Assembly: GCF_000987775.1 (NCBI RefSeq)
Contig: NZ_LAHO01000015.1
Coordinates: 62,001-126,000 of the forward strand
Source: Arsukibacterium ikkense
GTDB taxonomy: Bacteria > Pseudomonadota > Gammaproteobacteria > Enterobacterales > Alteromonadaceae
Length of the DNA stretch: 64,000 nt
Direction: 5' to 3'
Shown here: one piece after another, positions 36,642 through 44,339 of the stretch
Position numbering within the stretch: the first letter of the stretch is position 1
How the letters are laid out: the number at the start of each line of letters is the position of its first letter
Translations under genes and position numbers: made by a program
Notes under the pieces: model-generated
Seen by the model: the letters and a program-made list of their open reading frames with translations, nothing else
The model's database searches: none
What the model was told of the DNA's origin: nothing

Positions 36642-37828
36642 GTGAGCAGTTAATTATCAGGTTGGGTAGTCACGCCGGACAAAGTATCAGCTGGCTGGTC
36701 TGGGCCAGCCATAGTGCCGAAGTGATTGCTTCAGGTGACATAGCTAATGCTCAGGAGCTGGGGCAATTGGCCGAGCGGCTGGGCAGCCGGCCGACGATTG
36801 CGTTGGTACCCGCATCGGATGTGGTGTTAAAGCAAATAAGCCTGCCAACCAGGCCCACCCGGCAAATTTTGCAAGCTCTGCCTTATATGCTGGAAGATGA
36901 ACAGGCAGAGGATATCGACCTGCTGTGGCTGGCCCTTGGTGGCCTGGAGCTGCAAGAGGGCCAGTATTTGCAACAGGTAGCGGTAGTGCAGCGCGAGCGG
37001 ATGGATAACTGGCTAAGCTGGTTGCGTGACGCAGGCTTTAATGTGGTGCGCATGCTGCCAGATGCGTTGTTGCTGCCTGCCAACGCCTTGCCTGCCTGCA
37101 TTGAGCTGAACCAACAATGGTTAGTGAAGCAGGGCGCCTGGCAGGCAACCGCTATTGACAGCAGCTGGTGGCCACAGTATCTGGCATTAACGGCCATGCC
37201 TAATATTGCCAGCTATAGCCCCTGGCCTGCTGACATTATGCAGTCTCAGCAAAGTATGGAACCTGAGTTGCCGCTGGCCTTGCTGGCGCGGCAACTGCCG
37301 GAAGTCAGCTTTACCTTATTGCAGGGGCCCTATGCTCCCAAACGACAGCAAAACAAGTACTGGCAACAATGGCGCAGCAGTGCAGCGTTGGCCGCAAGCT
37401 GTGTGCTGGCCTATCTGTTGCTGCAGGGCGTGTCTGTCTGGCAGCTGGAGCGACAGTTAAAGCAGGTGCAACAACACAGTATGGCTGAGTATCAACAGGC
37501 TTTCCCCGGTGAAACTATTGTCAATTTGTCACGCCAGGTCAGCCAGAAACTAGCGAGTGTTGGGGGCGGCGGTGAGGCTGCTAATTTCTTAAGTTTGTTG
37601 GCTGTGCTGCAGCGTCAGCTAGCCGAGGTGGGCGATATTAACGTCGACAGCCTGCGTTTTGACGCCGCCCGCACCGAGCTGCGTTTTTCCGCCAATGCCG
37701 GTGGCTTTCAGAGTTTCGAGCGCTTAAAAACCGCGTTAGAAAAGGCAGGTTATATTGTGGAGCAAGGGGCACTCAGTAACGACGGTGCCCGGGTGCAGGG
37801 CACAGTCGTAATGCGGAGCAGAACATGA
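36638..37828 (+). CDS. gspL: Type II secretion system protein GspL
   Basis: GTG start inside GTGA at the gspK stop. The 396-residue protein has an actin-like cytoplasmic domain (to about 235; 'LPYMLEDEQAEDIDLLW'), one helix (about 245-265; 'SSAALAASCVLAYLLL') and a periplasmic ferredoxin-like domain ('INVDSLRFDAARTELRFS'). It anchors GspE to the membrane and pairs with GspM. Confidence 0.93.
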   Translation: MSEQLIIRLGSHAGQSISWLVWASHSAEVIASGDIANAQELGQLAERLGSRPTIALVPASDVVLKQISLPTRPTRQILQALPYMLEDEQAEDIDLLWLALGGLELQEGQYLQQVAVVQRERMDNWLSWLRDAGFNVVRMLPDALLLPANALPACIELNQQWLVKQGAWQATAIDSSWWPQYLALTAMPNIASYSPWPADIMQSQQSMEPELPLALLARQLPEVSFTLLQGPYAPKRQQNKYWQQWRSSAALAASCVLAYLLLQGVSVWQLERQLKQVQQHSMAEYQQAFPGETIVNLSRQVSQKLASVGGGGEAANFLSLLAVLQRQLAEVGDINVDSLRFDAARTELRFSANAGGFQSFERLKTALEKAGYIVEQGALSNDGARVQGTVVMRSRT

Positions 37829-38295
37829 AACAGCAATGGCAGAATTGGTGGGCAGGTTTAGCCGCGCGCGAGCAACGGCTGGTTAGTGTAGCCGCAGTGG
37901 TACTGGGAATTGGCGCCCTTTATTGGTTTATCTGGCAGCCGTTGCATCAGAGTATCGTCACTAAAAAAGTTGCGCTGACTCAGGCCCAGTTGCAACTGGC
38001 GCAATTGCAGCAGGCTTTGCCACAGTTACGTCAGGCCAGCGCCAGCCAGACCAGAGTGGGTGGCAGCCTGGCGCAAATTGTCAGCAATAGCTCGCGCAGC
38101 TTCAACATTCGGGTTAGCCGGATGCAACCGCAAAACGATCAACTGCAGCTGGTACTGGAAGATGTTCCTTTTGAGCAGTTACTGCGTTGGCTGGCGCAGC
38201 TGCAAAGCACCAATGGTGTAAAATTGGTCAGCCTGGATGTGGCAAACACTGACAGTAGTGGCATAGTGCGGGTAAGACGGATGGTAATTGAATAA
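37825..38295 (+). CDS. gspM: Type II secretion system protein GspM
   Basis: A 156-residue bitopic protein: a short cytoplasmic start, one helix (about 20-38; 'VSVAAVVLGIGALYWFIW'), a coiled-coil segment rich in Gln and Leu, and a small periplasmic domain ('VPFEQLLRWLAQLQ'). Partner of GspL. ATGA overlap with gspL. Confidence 0.92.
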   Translation: MKQQWQNWWAGLAAREQRLVSVAAVVLGIGALYWFIWQPLHQSIVTKKVALTQAQLQLAQLQQALPQLRQASASQTRVGGSLAQIVSNSSRSFNIRVSRMQPQNDQLQLVLEDVPFEQLLRWLAQLQSTNGVKLVSLDVANTDSSGIVRVRRMVIE

Positions 38296-38296
38296 T

Positions 38297-39040
38297 ATGA
38301 AGTATTGGAAATTAGCCACAGTGGCACTGTTGGCGTATCTGTTATTTATGCTGTATTTACTGCCTGCTGCCTGGCTGATCCATTGGCTGGGTTTGCCAGC
38401 CGGCGTGCAGCTGGGGCCGGTACAGGGCACTTTATGGCGTGGCTCGGCTGCCGTAGCTCAGTATCAGAACATACAGCTGCAGCAACTGCGCTGGCGCTTT
38501 AACGGCTGGTCAATATTGTGGCTGGCGCCGGAGATTAAACTGACGGCCGGCAGTATTGGTGAACGTGACCAGCCTTATCTGACGGCAGATATAGCGTATG
38601 GTTTTAGTGGGCTGAATCTGCAACAGGCTGTAGTGCGCGTACCGGTGAGTCAGTTATTACCCTTGTTGCAGTTGCCCCTGCCGGTCGCCGCCAGCGGCGA
38701 GCTAATGGTAGAAGTACAGGATTTTCAGCAAGGACCACCCTGGTGCAGCAGTTTAACCGGCACTGCCAGCTGGCTGGATGCCCGTTTGCAGCCGCCTACT
38801 GGCACCTGGCTGGAGCTAAACAGTATAGTAGCTGATTTGCATTGTCAGCAGGGCAGCCCGGTTCTGATCACCGACGGCAACAACAGCCTGGGACTGGCCG
38901 TAACCGCTGCCATTGACAATAACCGGTTAACTGTTAATGGTACTTTAAAACCCGACAATAACCTGCCGCAGGAAGTACACCAGGCTATGCAGTTTGTTGG
39001 CCGGCCGGATGCAGAAGGCCGTTATACCATCAGCTTCTAG
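38297..39040 (+). CDS. gspN: Type II secretion system protein GspN
   Basis: A 247-residue protein starting at the ATG 1 bp after the gspM stop; a TTG at 38288 is less likely. One N-terminal helix (4-26) precedes a periplasmic beta-rich domain with 'VQGTLWRGSA' and a single cysteine pair ('PWCSS', 'LHCQQ'). GspN is present in only some type II systems and its exact role is unclear. Last gene of the operon, convergent with yrfG. Confidence 0.9.
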   Translation: MKYWKLATVALLAYLLFMLYLLPAAWLIHWLGLPAGVQLGPVQGTLWRGSAAVAQYQNIQLQQLRWRFNGWSILWLAPEIKLTAGSIGERDQPYLTADIAYGFSGLNLQQAVVRVPVSQLLPLLQLPLPVAASGELMVEVQDFQQGPPWCSSLTGTASWLDARLQPPTGTWLELNSIVADLHCQQGSPVLITDGNNSLGLAVTAAIDNNRLTVNGTLKPDNNLPQEVHQAMQFVGRPDAEGRYTISF

Positions 39041-39043
39041 CAG

Positions 39044-39071
39044 CACTGCAGATTGTGGTTAATCTGTAGTG
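39044..39071. terminator. Possible shared terminator hairpin between gspN and yrfG
   Basis: CACTGCAGATT and AATCTGTAGTG form an 11-bp stem (one G-U) with loop GTGGTT, spanning the yrfG stop codon. There is no clear T run on either side, so termination is uncertain. Confidence 0.35.
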
Positions 39072-39748
39072 GCGCGCAGTTTAGAATGGGCCAGAATATC
39101 CGGAAGCAAAGGGGTGTAATCGGTAATTGCCGGGAAATTACTAATGGTTCTGGCTTGTTGCTGGCTGTCGGGGTTGGCTACCGCCAGCAAATGCTTGATG
39201 CCAAAGTTTTGTGCAGCTGTCAGAATGGGCAGGCTGTCGTCGACAAACAAGGTGGTGGCATTATTAAAACCCAGCCGTTGCTGCAGTTTTTGCCACAATG
39301 CCCAATTCTCTTTAGTTACCCCAAACTCGTGGGTAGAAATCAAATTGTCGATATACTTGGCTAAATCGGTGCGCTCAAGCTTTAGCGATAAACTGTCTGG
39401 GTGAGCGTTGGTGACCAGCACGATGTCGCGGCCCGTTTGTTTCAGCGCTGTTAAGAAAGCGGGTACGTCGGGGCGCATCTGAATTTTATGCATCACTTCG
39501 CGTTTTAACTCAGTAATCGGCAGTTGCAGCCGTTCACCCCAGTAATCCAGGCAATACCACTGTAACTTACCGTTGAGTTCAGCATATTCGCTTTGCAGCT
39601 GGGCTTTAGCATCGGCCACGCTAATACCGCTGATCTGGGCCCAGCGTAGCGGCAAATGCTCCAGCCAGAAGTGATTGTCAAAGTGTAAGTCGAGTAAGGT
39701 GCCATCCATGTCCAGCAATACGGTCTCAATTTCTGCCCACTGCAGCAT
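39059..39748 (-). CDS. yrfG: HAD-family GMP/IMP nucleotidase YrfG
   Basis: A 229-residue HAD hydrolase with nucleophile motif 'LLDMDGTLLDL' (Asp13, Asp15), motif II 'LVTNAHPDS', a motif III lysine ('TKENWALW') and motif IV 'LFVDDSLPI'. E. coli YrfG dephosphorylates purine nucleoside monophosphates. Divergent from nudE by 59 bp; in E. coli yrfG is also linked to nudE and hslR. Confidence 0.9.
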   Translation of the reverse strand: MLQWAEIETVLLDMDGTLLDLHFDNHFWLEHLPLRWAQISGISVADAKAQLQSEYAELNGKLQWYCLDYWGERLQLPITELKREVMHKIQMRPDVPAFLTALKQTGRDIVLVTNAHPDSLSLKLERTDLAKYIDNLISTHEFGVTKENWALWQKLQQRLGFNNATTLFVDDSLPILTAAQNFGIKHLLAVANPDSQQQARTISNFPAITDYTPLLPDILAHSKLRATTD

Positions 39749-39807
39749 AGGTTTTTCCCGTCATTCGTTTTATAGTAACTACCGCAGAGTGTAACAGAGG
39801 GCAAGTA

Positions 39808-40395
39808 ATGACGCAGCGCCATTCAAGCAAACAGGTACCGGAAATTCTGGCGCAGGAAATCGTCGCCCAAAGCAGGTTGTTTAAAATTGAGCAATTGCAG
39901 TTACGCTTCAGCAACGGCGAAGAACGCACTTACGAGCGAATGAGGGGCTCTGGCCGTGGTGCGGTGATGATAATTGCCTGCCCTGATCCCGAACACTTTT
40001 ATCTGATCCGCGAATACAGTGCCGGCACCCATGATTACCAACTGGGGTTCCCCAAAGGCCTGATTGACCCGGGGGAAGATGTGCTGACGGCGGCAAATCG
40101 CGAGTTAAAAGAAGAAATTGGCTTTGGTGCCAGCCGTTTTGTACCTTTAAAGTCGCTGGCGCTCGCACCAGGCTATTTTAATGCTACAATGCATATAGTT
40201 CTGGCATTCGATTTATATCCCGAGCAACAACAAGGGGATGAACCTGAACCGCTGGAACTTATCAGTTGGGCGCGCGGTAACAGTGACGTGTTATTACAAC
40301 AAGTCGATTTTACCGAAGCTCGGAGCGTCGCCGCCCTGTTACTGGCACAGCAATACCTGGAAGCAAACCCGGATGTTTTTAAGCAAACTGCTTGA
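39808..40395 (+). CDS. nudE: ADP compounds hydrolase NudE
   Basis: A 195-residue Nudix hydrolase with a complete box 'GLIDPGEDVLTAANRELKEE' then 'IG'. The N-terminal segment 'FKIEQLQLRFSNGEERTYER' is NudE-like. It hydrolyses ADP-ribose, NADH and related dinucleotides. The last 23 bp overlap the start of cysQ, an arrangement seen in related genomes. Confidence 0.93.
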   Translation: MTQRHSSKQVPEILAQEIVAQSRLFKIEQLQLRFSNGEERTYERMRGSGRGAVMIIACPDPEHFYLIREYSAGTHDYQLGFPKGLIDPGEDVLTAANRELKEEIGFGASRFVPLKSLALAPGYFNATMHIVLAFDLYPEQQQGDEPEPLELISWARGNSDVLLQQVDFTEARSVAALLLAQQYLEANPDVFKQTA

Positions 40396-41203
40396 GAGTG
40401 TAAAACAGACCGCCCGCGAAGCCGGCCAGCATTTATGGCAGCTGTACCAAAGCGGCGACTTCGTTGCCGAACAAAAAGCCGATACCAGCCCGGTGACCAG
40501 TGCCGACCTTGCGGCTAACGCCCTGATTATCGCCCGCTTGTCGGATCTTACCCCTGATATTCCAATCATTTCTGAAGAAACCACCATTATGCCGTTAGCA
40601 CAGCGCCAGCACTGGCCACGCTATTGGTTGATTGACCCGATGGACGGCACTCAGGAATTCGTTGCCAGAAGTGGTGATTTTGCGGTCAGCATCGCCCTGG
40701 TAGAGCATGGCTGGCCGGCGCTGGGGGTTATTTACTGGCCAAAAGAAGATATTCTTTACTATGCTACCCGCGGTCATGGCTCTTTTAAGCAGCAACGCAA
40801 TTTAATTAACCGCATCCGGGTACATCAGCATCAGCAGGGTGACGTACTGCGTATTGCCGTCAGTCGGCGTCAGCCTTTACAGCCTATAGTGGCGTTACTG
40901 AGTGAACGGCAAAGCGTCGAGTATATTCCGCTGGGCAGTTGCTCATTAAAAAGTTGCCTGGTGGCCGAAGGCAAAGCCGATTGCTACTTACGGCTGGGGC
41001 CGACCGGCGAATGGGATACTGGTGCTGTGCATATTATTGTGGAGGAGGCTGGCGGTAAGATCCTCGATAGCCAATTTTCGCCGCTCAGTTATAATCAGCG
41101 TGAAACGCTGGCGAACCCCGATTTTATGGTAATAGGTCAGGCTGAATTACCCTGGCGCGAGCTGATCCAGGCCAAACCAACAACCAGGCCACTTTTGTCA
41201 TAA
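40373..41203 (+). CDS. cysQ: 3'(2'),5'-bisphosphate nucleotidase CysQ
   Basis: Start at the ATG at 40373 (MFLSKLLESVKQTAREAG), giving the usual 276 residues; the frame opens earlier, but that part lies inside nudE. Inositol-monophosphatase fold with metal motifs 'ISEETTIMP', 'DPMDGTQEF' and 'GEWDTGAVHIIVEEAGG'. It recycles 3'-phosphoadenosine 5'-phosphate from sulfate assimilation. Coupled to nudE by overlap. Confidence 0.94.
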   Translation: MFLSKLLESVKQTAREAGQHLWQLYQSGDFVAEQKADTSPVTSADLAANALIIARLSDLTPDIPIISEETTIMPLAQRQHWPRYWLIDPMDGTQEFVARSGDFAVSIALVEHGWPALGVIYWPKEDILYYATRGHGSFKQQRNLINRIRVHQHQQGDVLRIAVSRRQPLQPIVALLSERQSVEYIPLGSCSLKSCLVAEGKADCYLRLGPTGEWDTGAVHIIVEEAGGKILDSQFSPLSYNQRETLANPDFMVIGQAELPWRELIQAKPTTRPLLS

Positions 41204-41318
41204 CCAGCCAGTTAATTTGCATAACTTTGCTATAGGCCAAGCAGAGCGCGGTTTCTGTGGTTTTAGCCTTATTCTCAACTATCTTTTTTCTGCTGAAAAC
41301 GCTAAGATGTCAGGGTAT

Positions 41319-41350
41319 TTTTTGCGCAAAAAGCAGGCTTTTGCGCAAAA
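41319..41350. promoter_or_regulatory. Pair of T-run/GCGC/A-run palindromes upstream of pckA
   Basis: TTTTTGCGCAAAAA (41319-41332) and TTTTGCGCAAAA (41339-41350) are perfect palindromes centred 19 bp apart, ending 66 bp before the pckA start. Their size, symmetry and spacing suggest tandem sites for one dimeric regulator of pckA. The regulator is unknown. Confidence 0.5.
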
Positions 41351-41416
41351 AATAACACAAATAATAAGTCCGCTAGAGACTGCACCCTTACCTACAGTAC
41401 CCTTAGGAGTTACATC

Positions 41417-43015
41417 ATGTCCGATCTGGATCTGGGCCAATACGGCATTACAGATGTCACGGAAATCGTTTATAACCCATCGTACGATTTGCTGTTTGCG
41501 GAAGAAACCCGCAGCGATCTGCAAGGTTATGAACAAGGCAAACTGACCAAGCTGGGCGCGGTTTCGGTAGATACCGGTATCTTTACCGGCCGCTCCCCGA
41601 AAGATAAATACATAGTACGAGACGACACCACCCGCGATACGGTCTGGTGGTCGGATCAAGGTAAAAACGACAACAAGCCGATCAGTACAGCAGTGTGGGC
41701 TGATTTAAAGACACTGGTCACTAAACAGCTATCGGGAAAGCGCCTGTTTGTGGTCGACACGTATTGCGGTGCCAACGCTGATACCCGTTTAGCTGTGCGC
41801 TTTATTACCGAAGTGGCCTGGCAGGCACATTTCGTTAAAAATATGTTTATCCGGCCGACGGATGAAGAGCTGACAAGCTATAAGCCAGACTTTATTGTAA
41901 TGAATGGCGCCAAGTGCACTAACCCGAACTGGCAGCAGCAGGGCTTAAACTCAGAAAACTTTGTAGCCTTTAACTTAACTGAACGAATTCAGTTAATTGG
42001 TGGTACCTGGTACGGCGGCGAAATGAAAAAAGGTATGTTCTCGATGATGAACTACTTTTTACCGCTTAAGGGCATCGCGTCTATGCACTGCTCGGCCAAT
42101 GTGTGCCAGGACGGCAATGTCGCGGTGTTCTTTGGTTTATCCGGTACCGGTAAAACCACCTTATCAACTGATCCTAAGCGGCAGCTGATCGGCGATGACG
42201 AGCATGGCTGGGACGATGACGGCGTGTTTAACTTTGAAGGCGGTTGTTACGCTAAGACCATTAATTTATCCAAGGAAAACGAGCCGGATATTTATCACGC
42301 CATTCGCCGGGATGCCCTGTTAGAAAATGTCAGCGTAGCAGACGATGGCACTATCGATTTTAATGATGGTTCAAAAACTGAAAATACCCGGGTGTCTTAC
42401 CCGATTTACCATATCGACAATATTGTAACGCCGGTATCCAAAGCAGGCCATGCCAAAAAAGTGATCTTTTTAACCGCTGATGCGTTTGGTGTGTTACCGC
42501 CGGTATCTAAGCTTACTGAAGAACAGGCCAAGTATCACTTTTTATCCGGCTTTACCGCCAAACTGGCTGGTACTGAGCGGGGCATAACTGAACCTACGCC
42601 TACGTTCTCCAGCTGTTTTGGTGCAGCGTTTTTAAGCCTGCACCCGACTAAGTATGCTGAAGTATTGGGCAAGCGGATGGCGGCATCTGGCGCTGAAGCC
42701 TACCTGGTAAATACCGGCTGGAATGGCACTGGTAAGCGTATTTCCATTAAAGCCACCCGGGCTATTATCGATGCTATTTTAGATGGCAGCATTGAAAACG
42801 CTGAGTTTGTGCAGCTACCGTTTTTTAACCTGGCTATACCAACGCACTTGCACGACGTGCAGGATGGTATTCTGGACCCGCGTGCTACTTACAACAACCC
42901 GGCAGACTGGGATGTAAAAGCAAAAGATCTGGCGAAACGCTTTATCGATAACTTTGCTAAGTTTACTGATAATGCCGAAGGCAAGGCGTTAGTTGCCGCT
43001 GGCCCGCAATTGTAA
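41417..43015 (+). CDS. pckA: Phosphoenolpyruvate carboxykinase (ATP)
   Basis: A 532-residue enzyme with TAGGAG upstream. It shows the oxaloacetate-binding '[12 protein letters not shown]', kinase-1a P-loop '[11 protein letters not shown]' (240-250), kinase-2 'LIGDDEHGW', and metal-site residues including His224 and Asp261. It converts oxaloacetate and ATP to phosphoenolpyruvate and CO2, the first committed step of gluconeogenesis. Monocistronic: its own upstream palindromes and a strong terminator after it. Confidence 0.97.
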   Translation: MSDLDLGQYGITDVTEIVYNPSYDLLFAEETRSDLQGYEQGKLTKLGAVSVDTGIFTGRSPKDKYIVRDDTTRDTVWWSDQGKNDNKPISTAVWADLKTLVTKQLSGKRLFVVDTYCGANADTRLAVRFITEVAWQAHFVKNMFIRPTDEELTSYKPDFIVMNGAKCTNPNWQQQGLNSENFVAFNLTERIQLIGGTWYGGEMKKGMFSMMNYFLPLKGIASMHCSANVCQDGNVAVFFGLSGTGKTTLSTDPKRQLIGDDEHGWDDDGVFNFEGGCYAKTINLSKENEPDIYHAIRRDALLENVSVADDGTIDFNDGSKTENTRVSYPIYHIDNIVTPVSKAGHAKKVIFLTADAFGVLPPVSKLTEEQAKYHFLSGFTAKLAGTERGITEPTPTFSSCFGAAFLSLHPTKYAEVLGKRMAASGAEAYLVNTGWNGTGKRISIKATRAIIDAILDGSIENAEFVQLPFFNLAIPTHLHDVQDGILDPRATYNNPADWDVKAKDLAKRFIDNFAKFTDNAEGKALVAAGPQL

Positions 43016-43038
43016 CCAGACTATATTGTTAACAAAAG

Positions 43039-43060
43039 CCAACCTTCGGGTTGGTTTTTT
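43039..43060 (+). terminator. Rho-independent terminator of pckA
   Basis: CCAACC-TTCG-GGTTGG, a 6-bp stem with a stable TTCG tetraloop, followed by TTTTTT, 23 bp after the pckA stop. Confidence 0.93.
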
Positions 43061-43080
43061 GTTTTTAGAGCGAAAAAGTC

Positions 43081-43770
43081 GGAAAAAGGGGTCGGGAAAA
43101 AGGGGTCGGAGCTAATAAACGGTTCGTAGTCTACACTTGTTGCATAATAGTAACAATGGATTGTCAAGATGGCCCGTAAACCCCGCTTCTATCTCAAAGG
43201 TATTCCCTGTCACGTAGTGCAGCGAGGAAATAACCACCAAGCCTGCTTTTTCTGTGATGAAGATTTTGGCTTTTACATAAATAGCCTGCAGACGGCACTG
43301 CAGCGCTATAATGTGCAGTTGCATGCTTTTGTGTTAATGACCAACCATGTGCATTTGCTCCTGACGCCTGAAGATACAGAAGGTATTTCCCGCGTGATGC
43401 AAAGTGTTGGTCGAGACTATGTGCGTTATGTTAACAAGCACTACCGGCGCAGCGGTACGCTGTTTGAAGGGCGGCATAAAGCCAGCTTGATAGACAGTGA
43501 GCAATATTTACTGCAATGCCAGCGCTACATAGAGCTAAATCCGGTTCGGACAAAAATGGTGCAACATCCGGCGGAGTATCATTGGTCAAGCTATCAGTGT
43601 CATGGATTAGGCAACCCGATTAGCTGCCTGACACCCCATCCGTTGTACCTTGGATTGGGCGATAACAGTGAAAGCCGACACCAGGCTTACCAGGCACTGT
43701 TTTCAACGGAGCTCAGTGCGGTTGAACTTGATAACATCCGCCAGAGTTTAACGCATAATTATCCATTCGC
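43081..43770 (+). mobile_element. REP-associated tyrosine transposase element, left end retained, right end missing
   Basis: GGAAAAAGGGGTCG is repeated in tandem at 43081-43094 and 43095-43108, preceded by a partial copy (GCGAAAAAGTCG). 'GGGGTCGGAGC' next to a Y1 transposase gene is, from memory, a common flank of stand-alone RAYT genes. The transposase coding part runs from 43169 to about 43770, where flotillin-like sequence begins. No matching right-hand flank is visible, so the element looks truncated at its 3' side. Confidence 0.6.
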
Positions 43771-44182
43771 AGAACTATTGCTGGCAGACGCCAAAGCACG
43801 CAGCTATGAGGTAGATGCAGAAGGTAAAAAGGCCATTAACGCTGCTGCGAATATGTTGTCGGTGGAGCAGATTGCGATGCAGATCCGTCTGGCGCTGATT
43901 GAGCAACTACCAGAAATCATCGCTCAAAGCGTTAAACCGATGGAACAAATCAGCGATATTAAGATCTTGCAGGTTAACGGTATGGGTACTCAGGGTAGCG
44001 GCAGCAGCGAAGGCGGAGCGGCAGACGCGGGTAACGGCTCACTGGCAGACCAGGTGGTAAATAGTGCGCTGCGTTATCGGGCTCAGGCGCCTATTCTTGA
44101 TTCGTTATTATCAGAAATTGGCTTAAAAGCCGGTGATATTAATGGCATGACCGAGGCATTACAGGCGCCGCTGAAGCAATAA
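43169..44182 (+). CDS. Chimeric ORF: REP-associated tyrosine transposase fused to the C-terminus of a flotillin/YqiK-type protein
   Basis: One open frame of 337 residues. Residues 1 to about 200 are a Y1 transposase (PF01797 type): start 'MARKPRFYLKGIPCHVVQRG', HUH motif His60-x-His62 in 'MTNHVHLLL', and the region with the likely catalytic Tyr, 'SEQYLL...RYIELNPVR' (Tyr113 or Tyr120). From about residue 202 the sequence changes to 'ADAKARSYEVDAEGKKAINA', 'MLSVEQIAMQIRLALIEQLP', 'SVKPMEQISDIKILQVNG', a Gly/Ser/Ala-rich linker and 'VVNSALRYRAQAPILDSLL'. This is the conserved C-terminal region of YqiK/flotillin band-7 proteins. The SPFH domain is absent here and upstream. I infer a deletion or insertion that joined the two in frame. 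Whether it is expressed is unknown. Confidence 0.85.
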   Translation: MARKPRFYLKGIPCHVVQRGNNHQACFFCDEDFGFYINSLQTALQRYNVQLHAFVLMTNHVHLLLTPEDTEGISRVMQSVGRDYVRYVNKHYRRSGTLFEGRHKASLIDSEQYLLQCQRYIELNPVRTKMVQHPAEYHWSSYQCHGLGNPISCLTPHPLYLGLGDNSESRHQAYQALFSTELSAVELDNIRQSLTHNYPFAELLLADAKARSYEVDAEGKKAINAAANMLSVEQIAMQIRLALIEQLPEIIAQSVKPMEQISDIKILQVNGMGTQGSGSSEGGAADAGNGSLADQVVNSALRYRAQAPILDSLLSEIGLKAGDINGMTEALQAPLKQ

Positions 44183-44232
44183 CTATACTGAAGTAACGCC
44201 GCGACGTTTTCAGCGAGCGCTGGCTGTTCAGA

Positions 44233-44264
44233 GTAAAGCCGCTACCGTGTTGTAGCGGCTTTAC
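44233..44264. terminator. Perfect 13-bp hairpin downstream of the chimeric gene
   Basis: GTAAAGCCGCTAC and GTAGCGGCTTTAC flank a 6-base loop. The stem ends in TTTAC, giving a short T run within it, followed by ATTGTAAAG. Probably the original terminator of the flotillin-type gene, kept after the fusion. Confidence 0.6.
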
Positions 44265-44339
44265 ATTGTAAAGTAAGACATTTTCCACCACTTAAGGTAA
44301 GGTAGTTGAGTATAACTCCAATTCTCACAGAGGTGACAG

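Noticed and set aside
40238..40372. Long 5' extension of cysQ
   Set aside because: It lies entirely in nudE in another frame. The ATG at 40373 gives the family's N-terminus and normal length.
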